Assembly: GCA_945903465.1 (NCBI GenBank)
Contig: CAMDOF010000035.1
Span: forward strand, 1 to 51,533
Direction of reading: 5' to 3'
DNA length: 51,533 bases
Source: Opitutus sp. GAS368
GTDB taxonomy: Bacteria > Verrucomicrobiota > Verrucomicrobiia > Opitutales > Opitutaceae
Part shown: positions 16,531 to 26,079 of the stretch, piece after piece
How the letters are laid out: each line of letters begins with the position of its first letter
Position numbering within the stretch: position 1 is the stretch's first letter
The notes under the pieces: generated by a model
The model's input: the letters and a program-made list of their open reading frames with translations, nothing else
Told to the model about the DNA's origin: nothing
Databases searched by the model: none
Program-made: the position numbers and the translations under genes

Positions 16531-18063
16531 ATGAAGTCCTTTTACATAACGACCGCCATTGACTACGTGAACGGGGCGCCGCACCTCGGTCACGCCTACG
16601 AAAAAGTGCTGACGGACGTCATCGCTCGTTTTCGCCGTCAGATGGGCGATCACGTGTACTTCCTCACCGGTAGCGATGAGCACGGCCAAAAAGTGCAAGC
16701 GAGCGCGCGGAAGGAAGGGATTCTGCCGCAGGCCTATGTGGACAAGACGGCCGCTGAGTTTCGAAGCCTTTACGACCGCTTAAATATTTCCTACGACGAT
16801 TTTATTCGCACGACCGAACCCAGGCACAAGCGGGTCGTTCGGGAGATCCTGCAGAAGCTCTTTGATCAAGGTGAGATTTATCAGGCGGAGTACCGGGGGT
16901 TTTATAGCACGCGGCAGGAGCAATTCTTGCAGGAGAAGGATCGCCTCCCGGGGGGCGGTTGGTCTGAGATTTACGGTGAGGTCAGCGAGATCGTGGAAAA
17001 GAATTATTTTTTCCGGCTCCGTAAGTACCAAGACTGGCTGATAGAATACGTCGGATCGCATGATGATTTTATTTTCCCTCGATATCGCCAGAAGCAGGTG
17101 CTCGAGTTTCTGAAGGAGCCGCTCAACGACCTGTGTATCTCGCGTCCGAAGGAACGTTTGGAATGGGGGATATCGTTGCCGTTCGATGATACTTATGTGA
17201 CCTACGTGTGGTTCGATGCGTTGTTAAACTATGTGTCCGCCGTGGCCGACAAAGGTCTCTGGCCGGCGGATTTTAATGTCATTGGCAAAGATATCCTGGT
17301 CCCGCCGCACGCGGTTTATTGGCCCATTATGTTACATGCCTGCGGTTTGCCCCCGCCCAAGGCATTGCTCGTGCACGGCTGGTGGCTGCAGAGCGGCGCC
17401 AAAATGTCGAAGAGTACTGGCGAAGCCGTCAGCCCGCTGGCGCTCTTGGATCAATTTGGGGTTGATGCGTTCCGCTATTTTCTCATCCGCGAGATGAACG
17501 TGGGGCAGGATAGTGAATTTACGGTGGAACAGTTCCTTGTTCGGTATAACAGCGAGCTCGCTAACAATCTCGGCAACTTGGTGAATCGGACGCTGAATAT
17601 GACGACGCGCTTTTCCGGTGGGGTGCTACCGAGCGCTGAGGTCGTCGACATGCCTGAGCGAGAGTTGCACGAATTATGGCTGAAGACCCGGGATGAGGTC
17701 CTGCCCCTTTGTGAAGGGTTTCAGTTCCATACGGCTTTGGAGAAGGGCATGGCGTTTGTCACGGCGACGAATGCTTACATTGAGAAACGGGCCCCGTGGA
17801 AGTTGGGTAAATCCACTGAGGCGACGGACCAAGCCCTGCTGCGGACGTCCTTGGCGACGATGGCGGAATCACTGCGGCTCGCAGTCGCGCTGATGGCGCA
17901 TGTGACGCCAGCGACGACGGCTAAGATCAACGAGGTCCTCGGGTACAAGTCGGGTCCAGCGTGGCGCGACGAGTTGAATTGGGGCAATCGACTTGACGGT
18001 GCGCAGGTGGCGCCCGCCCTCGTGTTATTTCCCCGTCCGGAAAGACCAGCCAAACCGGTCTGA
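16531..18063 (+). CDS. metG: Methionyl-tRNA synthetase, short form
   Basis: This 510-residue class I synthetase charges tRNA-Met. The HIGH-type motif is PHLGHAYEK near the N-terminus, the zinc-region neighbour is TGSDEHGQKVQ, and KMSKSTGE is the catalytic loop. The connective peptide (RGFYSTRQEQFLQEKDRLP) has none of the usual zinc-binding cysteines, so this is a zinc-free form. The protein stops after the anticodon-binding helical domain and lacks the C-terminal EMAP/Trbp111-like dimer domain. The ATG at 16531 gives MKSFYITTAIDYVNG, the family start; an earlier in-frame ATG at 16444 adds unrelated residues. Confidence 0.95.
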   Translation: MKSFYITTAIDYVNGAPHLGHAYEKVLTDVIARFRRQMGDHVYFLTGSDEHGQKVQASARKEGILPQAYVDKTAAEFRSLYDRLNISYDDFIRTTEPRHKRVVREILQKLFDQGEIYQAEYRGFYSTRQEQFLQEKDRLPGGGWSEIYGEVSEIVEKNYFFRLRKYQDWLIEYVGSHDDFIFPRYRQKQVLEFLKEPLNDLCISRPKERLEWGISLPFDDTYVTYVWFDALLNYVSAVADKGLWPADFNVIGKDILVPPHAVYWPIMLHACGLPPPKALLVHGWWLQSGAKMSKSTGEAVSPLALLDQFGVDAFRYFLIREMNVGQDSEFTVEQFLVRYNSELANNLGNLVNRTLNMTTRFSGGVLPSAEVVDMPERELHELWLKTRDEVLPLCEGFQFHTALEKGMAFVTATNAYIEKRAPWKLGKSTEATDQALLRTSLATMAESLRLAVALMAHVTPATTAKINEVLGYKSGPAWRDELNWGNRLDGAQVAPALVLFPRPERPAKPV

Positions 18064-18231
18064 CGCATGGCGCCGATGCTAAAGGAGCCGCCTCCGCGCG
18101 GCCACGGTCTTCAAAGCTGCGACCAAATCCGCGCTCGGATTGAAGGCGCGTGGTCTGAGTTTACGCCTCGTCGTGAGCTGGGCGGGCTTCGCGTGGTTTC
18201 TCGGCGTGTCCGGTGATTAATTTAATCGAGC

Positions 18232-19653
18232 GTGACTATTTTGCCGCTAAATCCCCATCAAAACGCTTCGCCTGAAGCGCTGTTGGCGTTTCTCGGCGAG
18301 TGCCGTACCTTGGCCCTACGCGATGGGCGCGCGAAACTGGTGAGTATATCCATGGTGGTGGATGCGCTCGATCCACTGGCGGTTTTGGAGGCGATTTTTG
18401 AACCGAGTGAGCCGCATTTTTACGCGGAGCGTCCGGCGACGGCCACGGCGATTGCCGGGGCGGAGATCGCGATTGAGTTCGAAGCGCACGGGCCGACGCG
18501 TTTTGTCGAGGTTCAGCGGTGGATGCAGGAGACCTTGGAGCACACGATTGCGGTGGGCGACGTGCAGGCCCCGTTTGGCGGCCCGCACTTTTTTAGTGCG
18601 TTTACATTTTTTGACGAAGTGGCGCCGGGGGCCGCGTTCCCCCCGGCTACGGCATTTGTACCCCGCTGGCAGGTTGCCTTGGCGGGGTCGTCAACGACCG
18701 CCGTCGCGAATTTCTGGGTTTCTCCCGAAGTCGAACTAGGCGCGCTCGCTCTCCGGATATGGCGGGCTCATCAGAGATTTCGCCAATTTGGTTTTAGAGA
18801 AGCCTCCCAATCGGAAAGTGGGGAGCGGGCTCCCTGGAAGTTTTCGAAGCGGGAATCGGGTGACTATCGACTGGCAGTTGCGCGAGGTCTCAGTGGGATC
18901 GCGGCGGGAGAGTTCTCTAAGATTGTCCTCGCGCGGGCGGTGGACCTGGCGGCGGATCATCCGTTGCATCCGCTCCAAATGCTCCATGGGCTGCGGCAGC
19001 GCTTTCCCGATTGTTATGCTTTTTCTTTCGCGCGGGGACGAGGGCCTAGTTTTATCGGCGCGAGCCCCGAGCGCTTGGTGCGGGTGAGCCAGGGTAGAGT
19101 AGAGACGGAAGCCTTGGCGGGTTCGATCCGGCGGGGCGCGGGGGCCAGTGAGGATGCGGCGCTGGCGAGCACTTTGCTGCAGAGTGAAAAGGATGTCCGC
19201 GAGCATCGTGAGGTGCTCGATGATATCGTGGGCCGCTGGCGGCTCCTCGGGCTCGTGCCGGAGTTTCCCGTGCTGCCGCGGGTCCGCCGGCTTGCCAACG
19301 TACAGCACTTGCACACGCCCGTAGAGGCGAGGCTGCCTCCGGGCGTCACCCTCCTCGACGTCTTGGCGGCGATGCATCCGACCGCCGCGGTGGGCGGCAT
19401 GCCGCGGGCGGCGGCACTCCCTCGAATCCAAGCCATCGAGGGTTTTTCGCGGGGTCTCTACGCCGGCGCCATCGGCTGGCTGAATGCCCGTGGCGGTGGG
19501 GAATTTTTCGTGGGAATTCGTTCAGCGCTGGTGGACGGCGCGACGGCGAGGATTTTTGCCGGCGCTGGTATCGTGCGGGGATCCACGCCCGAAAAGGAAT
19601 TTGCAGAAACCGAACTTAAATTTAGCGCAATGCGCGACGCGCTGACTCGCTAA
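18232..19653 (+). CDS. menF: Isochorismate synthase
   Basis: This 473-residue chorismate-binding enzyme should convert chorismate to isochorismate, the first committed step to menaquinone. The C-terminal chorismate-binding domain shows the lysine-bearing GEFSKIVLARAVDL, the SPERLVRV strand, ETEALAGSIRRG, the SEKDVREHREVLDDI helix, LHTPVEARL, HPTAAVGGMPR and FVGIRSALVDG followed by AGAGIVRGS. The family also includes salicylate and siderophore isochorismate synthases, but menD starts 28 bases downstream, which fixes the menaquinone role. Translation appears to start at GTG (18232). It is cytoplasmic. Confidence 0.92.
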   Translation: MTILPLNPHQNASPEALLAFLGECRTLALRDGRAKLVSISMVVDALDPLAVLEAIFEPSEPHFYAERPATATAIAGAEIAIEFEAHGPTRFVEVQRWMQETLEHTIAVGDVQAPFGGPHFFSAFTFFDEVAPGAAFPPATAFVPRWQVALAGSSTTAVANFWVSPEVELGALALRIWRAHQRFRQFGFREASQSESGERAPWKFSKRESGDYRLAVARGLSGIAAGEFSKIVLARAVDLAADHPLHPLQMLHGLRQRFPDCYAFSFARGRGPSFIGASPERLVRVSQGRVETEALAGSIRRGAGASEDAALASTLLQSEKDVREHREVLDDIVGRWRLLGLVPEFPVLPRVRRLANVQHLHTPVEARLPPGVTLLDVLAAMHPTAAVGGMPRAAALPRIQAIEGFSRGLYAGAIGWLNARGGGEFFVGIRSALVDGATARIFAGAGIVRGSTPEKEFAETELKFSAMRDALTR

Positions 19654-19681
19654 CGCCGCCCTTCGCTCAAGACCCGTCGCC

Positions 19682-21421
19682 ATGCTCCTCCATCTCGATC
19701 CACGCACGGCGACAAGTCTTTGGGCGTCGGTGCTTGTCGAAACGCTGGTCCGCCGCGGGGTGACGCGCGCGATCGTTTCGCCGGGTTCACGTTCGACGCC
19801 TTTAACGCTAGCTTTAGCGATGCACCCGCGGATTGAGGCCATCCCGGTGCTTGATGAGCGTTCAGCGGCCTTCTTCGCCCTCGGCCTCGCGAAGCAAGCC
19901 CATCAGCCGGTCGTGCTGGTATGCACCAGTGGCACGGCCACGGCTAATTTCTTTCCGGCGATTATCGAAGCGAAGGAAAGTGGGGTACCGTTGGTGGTCT
20001 TGACGGCGGATCGCCCGGCGGAATTACGGGCCTGCGGGTCTGGGCAGACTATCGACCAACAGAAGATTTACGGCAGCTATGTAAATTTTTTTCACGAGCT
20101 CGCACTGCCGGAGTTATCGGCACCGCGCTTAGCTTATTTGCGGCAAACGGTCGCGCACGCGGTCGGGCAAACGTTGGCTCCAGTGGTCGGGCCGGTGCAC
20201 ATTAATGTCCCCTTTCGCGATCCGCTGGCGCCGGTAGCAGATGGCGGCGTGGCCGCCGCTTTTTCGGCCACGATGGACTGGGATCATTTTTTTCGGCATC
20301 TGACATCGGCGGAGACTGCCGGAGCGGTCGGGCTGGCGCCGGTGATCCATCCTGATATCCACGGCGCGATCGTCGTGGGCCCTAGCCAGCCGGGTGATGT
20401 TGCCGGGTTTGTCGCGGCGGTGGCGGAAATTGCGCGACGTCTCGGTTGGCCGGTGCTTGCGGATGGCCTCTCGCCGATTCGGCACCACGCGGCGCAAGTG
20501 CCCCACCAAATTACCACTTATGATATCGTCCTGCGCCACGCGGCCGCGGCCGAGCGTCTGAAACCGGAGGTCATTTTGTGCATTGGCGGCTGGCCGACGA
20601 GCAAGGTCTTGCGAGGCTGGGTTGAAGCGAGTGAGGCGACGGTGTGGATGGCGACGGAGCGGGCGGATAATCGCGACGCGCTCCATAGTCGATCCCGGCC
20701 CATTGCGCTGGCTCTGCCCCGGTTGGCCTCGATTCTGCCGATGACCGTCGACGTCAGTGGTTACCAGCGAATGTGGACGCGCTATGAAGAAAAGACGCGG
20801 TCGGCGTTGGATAAAAAACTTCAGCAGGAAACGGCGCTTTTTGAGCCGAAAGCAGCTTGGTTGCTCGCTCGGCATCTGCCGGAGGGAACGCCGTTGTTTG
20901 TTGCGAATTCGATGCCGGCGCGCGATGCCGAATACGTTTGGCCGGCGAGCGCCCGCGCGATCAGGCCGCTCTGTAATCGCGGAGCTAACGGGATTGATGG
21001 GACGCTTTCCTCCGCGCTTGGCACCGCTCATGGGACAGGAAAACCAACGGTATTGTTAACGGGCGATCTTGCCCTCTTGCACGACACCAACGGATTTTTG
21101 ATCAAAGCCAAATTCCGAGGATCGTTGACGATCGTGCTGATCAATAATCAGGGCGGCGGAATTTTTGAGCACCTGCCGGTCGCGGAGCTGGATCCTCCCT
21201 TTGAGGATTTTTTTGCAACACCGCAAAACGCAGATTTTAGTCAACTGGCCGCGGCCTATGGGGTCGATTATACTCGGGTCGAGAGCTGGCCGCAATTTAT
21301 CGAACTCTTGGCGCCGCTGCCGGCTTTAGGGGTGCGGTTATTGGAGTTGCGCACGGATCGGAAAGGGGATGCCGCGGCTCGGAAACGATGGTTTGCCGAA
21401 TTGGCGGCGGGTTTAGGCTAA
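19682..21421 (+). CDS. menD: SEPHCHC synthase (2-oxoglutarate-dependent, ThDP enzyme)
   Basis: This 579-residue thiamine diphosphate enzyme joins isochorismate and 2-oxoglutarate to SEPHCHC, the second menaquinone step. The N-terminal pyrimidine-binding domain has VSPGSRSTPLTLALA and the glutamate-bearing PVLDERSAAFFALGLAK, then CTSGTATANFFPA and LTADRPAELR. The C-terminal diphosphate domain has NRGANGIDGTLSSALGTA, the metal site GDLALLHD and INNQGGGIFEHLP. Length is typical for MenD. It is 28 bases downstream of menF and probably cotranscribed. It ends 33 bases before the convergent kup stop codon. Confidence 0.95.
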   Translation: MLLHLDPRTATSLWASVLVETLVRRGVTRAIVSPGSRSTPLTLALAMHPRIEAIPVLDERSAAFFALGLAKQAHQPVVLVCTSGTATANFFPAIIEAKESGVPLVVLTADRPAELRACGSGQTIDQQKIYGSYVNFFHELALPELSAPRLAYLRQTVAHAVGQTLAPVVGPVHINVPFRDPLAPVADGGVAAAFSATMDWDHFFRHLTSAETAGAVGLAPVIHPDIHGAIVVGPSQPGDVAGFVAAVAEIARRLGWPVLADGLSPIRHHAAQVPHQITTYDIVLRHAAAAERLKPEVILCIGGWPTSKVLRGWVEASEATVWMATERADNRDALHSRSRPIALALPRLASILPMTVDVSGYQRMWTRYEEKTRSALDKKLQQETALFEPKAAWLLARHLPEGTPLFVANSMPARDAEYVWPASARAIRPLCNRGANGIDGTLSSALGTAHGTGKPTVLLTGDLALLHDTNGFLIKAKFRGSLTIVLINNQGGGIFEHLPVAELDPPFEDFFATPQNADFSQLAAAYGVDYTRVESWPQFIELLAPLPALGVRLLELRTDRKGDAAARKRWFAELAAGLG

Positions 21422-21454
21422 GCGGCGCCGGCTCCTGTGTCAGGGGCGAGCGCG

Positions 21455-23341
21455 TTAGAGCTGAATGGGGAGGCCGATCTCGATGATTTGTATCGGCGGC
21501 AGCTGATAATAATCGCGGGCTTGGCGAGCATTGCGGCTGAGAAAGCTGTAGAAGTGCTTTTGCCATTCCCACATTTCGGTATCGCCCCCCGTGATGATCA
21601 TCTCGCGATTGAAATAGTACGTGGCTTGGTCTCGCTTCAGGGGTACGCCCGCGTCGCGGATTCGCTCCACGAGGGAGGCGACATCGGGCGATTCCATATA
21701 GCCGTAATGAGCAATCGCGCGCCAAATGCCCTCGCCAATTTCGCGTACTTCCAACCGCTCGGCGTTGGGGACCGTGGGCACTTCATGAGCGGTTACGCTC
21801 AGAAGGACGACCGTCTTGTGCAGCACCTTGTTGGCTTTAACGTGATGCATGAGCACGAGAGGAGTTCCTTGAGGGTTGCCGGCCATGAAAATGCCCGTGC
21901 CGCCGACGCGGGTGGTCCGTTTACTGCCCGCAACCAGGCAGAGCTCCTGCTCGCTAATTTCGTTCGAGTAAACCTGCGCGAAGATGATCTGCTTACCCTT
22001 TTTCCAGGTCACCATCGTCGCGAGGACCGCGAGCGCGATGGCTATTGGCAACCAGCCGCCATCGGTGAATTTGTGCAAGTTGGCGGTGAAGAAGATGACG
22101 TCCAGGACGAGGAAGAAACCGCAGATCAGCCCGGCGCGCCAGACGGGCCACTGCCACGCCCGGCGCATGACGACGAAAAGAGTGAGCGTGGTCACGATCA
22201 TCGTACCCGTGACGGCGATACCGTAGGCGGCCGCCAGCGCGGAACTCGATTTGAATTCAAGAACCGTGGCGATCGCCCCCACGGCGAGCGCGGTGTTGAC
22301 CAAGGGCAAGTAGATCTGGCCCTGCTGCTCGGCGTTGGTATGCCTAACCGTTAGGCGAGGGAAATAACCCAGTTGAATGGCTTGGCGAATGAGCGAATAC
22401 GCACCGGAAATGAGCGCTTGGCTGGCAATGACGGCGGCGACCATCGAGAGCGCGAGCAGTCCGTAGCGCACGGGCCCCTCAGGCGCGATCGCGAGAAAAG
22501 GATTTTCAACGGAACCGCGACCGGAGAGAAAGAACGCCCCCTGTCCGAAATAATTTAGGACCAAGCCAGGCAGAACTACGGCGTACCAAGCGGTCACGAT
22601 GGCGCGGCGACCGAAGTGGCCCATATCGGCGTACAAGGCTTCAACGCCAGTGAAAGCGAGGACGACGGAGCCCAATAAAACGGAGGCCTGACCTGGGTGG
22701 GAGATCAGAAGTCGAAGACCGCGCAGAGGGTTGAGGGCTTGCAAGACGATCGGCGTTTCGACGACGCGCCACAGGCCGAGGCAACCCAAGACGACGAACC
22801 AGAGGAGCATGACGGGCCCAAAGATACGGCCCATAAACTTGGTGCCGCGAAATTGGCACGCGAAGAGACCTGCTAAGATGAGGCATGAAAGCGGCACGAC
22901 GAGATGGTCAACTCCCGGCCAGACGATTTTGATACCCTCGACCGCACTGAGCACCGTGATGGCCGGCGTAATCACTGCTTCGCCGCATAACATCGCTGCA
23001 CCGATCAGCACAACGAATGTCCCCGCGTTGAGGGCCACGCGAGCGCCCCCGTCGAGGCGGCTCAGGGCTAATAACGCGAAAATACCCCCTTCACCCCGAT
23101 TGTCGGCGCGCATCACAAAGAGCGTGTATTTGACGCTCACGACCAGAATCAGTGACCAGAAAATGAGCGAGAGCACACCGAGGACGGCGACCGCGTGTTC
23201 AGCGGCTGGCAGGGTGAGCAGGCACTCGCGGATCGTGTAAAGGGGGCTGGTTCCAATATCGCCAAAGACGACGCCCAGCGCGCCGAGACCGAGCGCGGCT
23301 TTGGCGGCGGGAGTGAGAGAAGCGGACGAGGAAGCACTCAT
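21455..23341 (-). CDS. kup: KUP-type potassium uptake protein
   Basis: This 628-residue inner-membrane transporter belongs to the KUP/HAK/KT family of potassium-proton symporters. The family signature GALGVVFGDIGTSPLY begins the first transmembrane helix, followed by NRGEGGIFALLALSR and GAAMLCGEAVITPAITVLSA. About twelve hydrophobic helices fill the first two thirds, and a soluble C-terminal domain (GTGIFMAGNPQGTPLVLMHH, FYFNREMI-like YYFNREMIITGG) follows. The gene is transcribed divergently from menB and convergently with menD, so it interrupts the men genes. The ATG at 23341 gives the usual short N-terminus. Confidence 0.95.
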   Translation of the reverse strand: MSASSSASLTPAAKAALGLGALGVVFGDIGTSPLYTIRECLLTLPAAEHAVAVLGVLSLIFWSLILVVSVKYTLFVMRADNRGEGGIFALLALSRLDGGARVALNAGTFVVLIGAAMLCGEAVITPAITVLSAVEGIKIVWPGVDHLVVPLSCLILAGLFACQFRGTKFMGRIFGPVMLLWFVVLGCLGLWRVVETPIVLQALNPLRGLRLLISHPGQASVLLGSVVLAFTGVEALYADMGHFGRRAIVTAWYAVVLPGLVLNYFGQGAFFLSGRGSVENPFLAIAPEGPVRYGLLALSMVAAVIASQALISGAYSLIRQAIQLGYFPRLTVRHTNAEQQGQIYLPLVNTALAVGAIATVLEFKSSSALAAAYGIAVTGTMIVTTLTLFVVMRRAWQWPVWRAGLICGFFLVLDVIFFTANLHKFTDGGWLPIAIALAVLATMVTWKKGKQIIFAQVYSNEISEQELCLVAGSKRTTRVGGTGIFMAGNPQGTPLVLMHHVKANKVLHKTVVLLSVTAHEVPTVPNAERLEVREIGEGIWRAIAHYGYMESPDVASLVERIRDAGVPLKRDQATYYFNREMIITGGDTEMWEWQKHFYSFLSRNARQARDYYQLPPIQIIEIGLPIQL

Positions 23342-23456
23342 AAATAAAAACGATAGTGTTCATTAAGCGGGTGGATCGACCAAGCAGTTTTCCGGAATCG
23401 TACAATACAGCTTGATTTTCGATGAATGGCAAAATCGCCCCCGTGCCCCCGGCGAG

Positions 23457-23516
23457 CGCCCGTCGCCATGGCGGGGAACGCGATTCGGGGAGCGAGGGTT
23501 GCGGGCGTTTTTTTTA
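23457..23516 (+). promoter_or_regulatory. Terminator-like stem in menB leader region
   Basis: CGCCCG near 23460 can pair with CGGGCG just before TTTTTTTT (to about 23516), leaving a long internal loop that itself contains the palindrome CGCCATGGCG. No plus-strand gene lies upstream that would need a terminator, so it may belong to a menB leader transcript or shield the region from antisense transcription. Confidence 0.35.
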
Positions 23517-23578
23517 GGCGAGGGGTAAACGTCGGGGGAGTGATGGGTTGGCGTTCTCCAGGCGGGAGGTGATCGGGG

Positions 23579-23630
23579 CGGCGGGCCTGGGGCTGACCGG
23601 GCTTTTCGGGCGATCGGGGCTGGCCCGCCG
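23579..23630 (+). promoter_or_regulatory. Strong stem in menB leader region
   Basis: The arms CGGCGGGCC (23579-23587) and GGCCCGCCG (23622-23630) are perfectly complementary over 9 bases, with a 34-base internal part that can fold further (CCGGGC...CGGGCG type pairing). It ends 154 bases before the menB start. The role is unknown. Confidence 0.4.
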
Positions 23631-23784
23631 GCGTGGTCGGGAGTGCGGGGCCGATGGTTCGCGATCGGTCAGGGCGAGAATCGGCGAGCGATCGTGCGTG
23701 TTTTAGGAAATTTCCAAGAGCCACAATGATTGCCGCGCAGTTGGCCGATGGACAACGGCCAGAATATTCTCACGCTTTCTGCGC

Positions 23785-24618
23785 ATGACTCCCCAATGGA
23801 AAGTCGCCAAGACCTACACGGACATCCTCTATCACAAAGCGGACGGTATCGCCAAGGTGACGATTAACCGGCCTGAAAAGCGCAATGCGTTTCGCCCGCT
23901 AACGGTGGCCGAGATGTTTGATGCCTTTTCTGACGCGCGCGAAGATCCCCAAGTTGGTGTGGTGCTGCTCACCGGGACTGGTCCGCATAGTGATGGGAAG
24001 TATGCTTTTTGCTCGGGGGGCGATCAAACGGTGCGAGGGCACGCCGGTTATATCGATGAGGCGGGGGTGCCCCGGCTCAACGTGCTGGATTTACAAAAAC
24101 TCATCCGATCGATGCCCAAGGTGGTGATTGCTTTGGTGGCGGGCTGCGCCATTGGCGGCGGGCACGTATTGCATGTGGTCTGCGACCTGAGTATCGCGGC
24201 TGAGAATGGGATTTTCGGCCAAGTGGGTCCGAAGATGGGTAGCTTTGATGGTGGGTTCGGATCCAGTTACTTGGCGAGGGTGGTTGGTCAAAAAAAGGCG
24301 CGAGAAATTTGGTTTTTGTGCCGCCAGTACTCGGCGGCGGAAGCCTTGAAAATGGGGCTGGTGAACAAAGTGGTCCCAGTGGCCGAACTGGAGGCGGAAG
24401 GGGTGCGGTGGGCGACCGAGATTCTCGGGCACAGTCCACTCGCCATTCGCCTGCTCAAGAGCGGCTTTAACGCCGAGCTTGATGGGCAAGCGGGAATTCA
24501 AGAGCTCGCGGGTAATGCCACCTTGCTTTATTATATGAGCGAGGAGGCGAAAGAATTTCATACGGCGCAGCGCGAAAAGCGAAAACCGAATGCGCGAAAG
24601 TATCCGTGGCTGCCGTAG
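23785..24618 (+). CDS. menB: 1,4-dihydroxy-2-naphthoyl-CoA synthase
   Basis: This 277-residue crotonase-fold enzyme closes the second naphthoquinone ring in menaquinone synthesis. MenB-specific features are [13 protein letters not shown], the [10 protein letters not shown] segment, [39 protein letters not shown] (the Gly after QV fits the bicarbonate-dependent type) and the C-terminal [13 protein letters not shown]. It is cytoplasmic and of normal length. It lies beyond kup from menF-menD and is transcribed in the same direction as them, apparently from its own promoter. The menA, menC, menE and thioesterase genes are not in this window. Confidence 0.95.
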   Translation: MTPQWKVAKTYTDILYHKADGIAKVTINRPEKRNAFRPLTVAEMFDAFSDAREDPQVGVVLLTGTGPHSDGKYAFCSGGDQTVRGHAGYIDEAGVPRLNVLDLQKLIRSMPKVVIALVAGCAIGGGHVLHVVCDLSIAAENGIFGQVGPKMGSFDGGFGSSYLARVVGQKKAREIWFLCRQYSAAEALKMGLVNKVVPVAELEAEGVRWATEILGHSPLAIRLLKSGFNAELDGQAGIQELAGNATLLYYMSEEAKEFHTAQREKRKPNARKYPWLP

Positions 24619-24729
24619 ATTCTCGGCCATCACGACTCGCGCGGTTCTGGGGGTGTTGCGCACCGCCTTGGGGCGCTGATCCGTTCCTGCGCTCACCGAG
24701 CGCACCCTCCGTGGCCCGGGGCAAAAGAC

Positions 24730-25998
24730 TCAGCGCGTGAGGCGGTAAATGAGAAGTGCGGCCCTGGCGACGAGTTCGGGCACAGTGGCGAGGTCGGCCC
24801 ATTCGTTGGGCGCGTGCGATAAGCCGCCGCGGATGCCGAGGCCATCGAGCGCCGGCAGGGGCGGGGAAATGAAGGCGACGTCGCCGGCGCCGCGCGCGCG
24901 AGGATCGTAGGCCGTGATCGGGCCGTAATCGAGATCACGACTGACGGAATCGAGTTGGGCGAGCACGGCGCGGTTCGCAGGGGTATCGGGCATCGCGGGG
25001 TAGCCCTCCCTGAAGGTTATTTTCGCCGAGGTGCGCGGGAGGTTTTTCGCAACGATCGCCTCCATGCGTCGTTGCGCTTCGGCGAGTTGGTCGGCGCTGA
25101 CGGTGCGGAGGTCACCGCGGATGCGCGTGCTTTGGGCGGTGATGTTAGTTTTACCGCTGGCGGTTCCGCTGGTGCGATCAAGAGCGGTTTCCGTCCCGCC
25201 GACGATGAGAGCGGGGTTGAGGGTGAGGCCGTCGAGGCTGCGTAAATCGGTGTAGAACTCTTGGAGAATCCGGGCGGCCTCGTAAATTGAACCGGCACCC
25301 ATCGCTGGAGAAAATATAGCTGAGGAGTGACCGGTCGCGCCCTGCACGTCGATCTCCCAGTTCATGCTGCCCCGCCGCGCGACCGTGGCGGTCTTGCCGA
25401 TGGCCCCTTCAAATGACAGGGCGATGTCGCTGCGTTGGGCCGCGGCAAAAAGTTCTTCGCGGCACGTGGTCAATGGTCGGCCGAGGGACTCTTCGTCGCC
25501 GGTCATCACCACGATGATCTGGGTATCTGCGAGCACGTCGGCGGCACGCAGAGCGCGCAATGCGTAGATCATCACAAGATCGCCGCCTTTGATGTCGTTC
25601 GTACCGGAGCCGATCGCGCGGCTGCCCTCGCGGCGGAAGCTCCCCCCGGGCAGGACGGTGTCCAGATGGCCGATGAGGAGAAGACGTTTGCCCTTGGTGC
25701 CGCGATGCTCAGCGACGAGGTGCCCGGCGCGCCCAGTCGAAGGCGGTAGTGGGGCAAAGCGCGTGGTGAGCCCGAGCGCGGCGAGTTGAACCCCGAATAA
25801 ATCGGCTACCTGGCGCACGCCCGCCAGGTTATCGGTGGCACTATCAATCCGCACCACGCGCTCGAGGTCGTCGGCAAAAGTGGCCGCTTGCGCACGGGTG
25901 GCGGCAACAATTTTCTCTTCGATCGTGGTGAGGGCCGCAACGGCAGGGCAAAGTGTGCTCAAGAAGCCGAAAATTAAACCGATCGCGCGTGGGTGCAT
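24730..25998 (-). CDS. Exported M20 family metallopeptidase
   Basis: This 422-residue protein resembles glutamate carboxypeptidase-type M20 enzymes. It has a signal-peptide-like N-terminus (PRAIGLIFGFLSTLCPAVAAL), then the two-zinc site: GHLDTVLPGG (His, Asp), GTNDIKGG (bridging Asp), TGDEESLG (general base Glu and ligand Glu), SFEGAIG, and the final His in GGLSHAPNEW. The dimerisation domain lies in the middle (GATGHSSAIFSPAMGAGSIY). It probably cleaves C-terminal glutamate or small peptides in the periplasm; the substrate cannot be told. The start could also be 24 bases upstream (26022). It is convergent with menB. Confidence 0.9.
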   Translation of the reverse strand: MHPRAIGLIFGFLSTLCPAVAALTTIEEKIVAATRAQAATFADDLERVVRIDSATDNLAGVRQVADLFGVQLAALGLTTRFAPLPPSTGRAGHLVAEHRGTKGKRLLLIGHLDTVLPGGSFRREGSRAIGSGTNDIKGGDLVMIYALRALRAADVLADTQIIVVMTGDEESLGRPLTTCREELFAAAQRSDIALSFEGAIGKTATVARRGSMNWEIDVQGATGHSSAIFSPAMGAGSIYEAARILQEFYTDLRSLDGLTLNPALIVGGTETALDRTSGTASGKTNITAQSTRIRGDLRTVSADQLAEAQRRMEAIVAKNLPRTSAKITFREGYPAMPDTPANRAVLAQLDSVSRDLDYGPITAYDPRARGAGDVAFISPPLPALDGLGIRGGLSHAPNEWADLATVPELVARAALLIYRLTR

Positions 25999-26079
25999 AG
26001 GGCGAAGGGGAGCACACCGCATGGGTGGAGTCGAGTTCCGCGAAGAGTGGCCGCCACCAATTTCGGGGGAGCCTACAGG

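Larger units (their letters stand above)
23342..23784. other. kup/menB divergent intergenic region
   Basis: These 443 bases contain the promoters of both divergent genes and no recognisable coding frame. On the plus (menB) strand two structures are visible: one G+C stem followed by eight T residues, and one long stem; both are listed separately. On the minus (kup) strand a weak TTGCCA box with TGTATT 17 bases away lies about 70 bases before the kup start; this is only suggestive. I saw no ydaO-type (c-di-AMP) riboswitch core. Confidence 0.5.

Noticed and set aside
23342..23784. c-di-AMP (ydaO) riboswitch upstream of kup
   Set aside because: Such riboswitches precede kup in some bacteria, but I could not find the conserved core on the kup strand.
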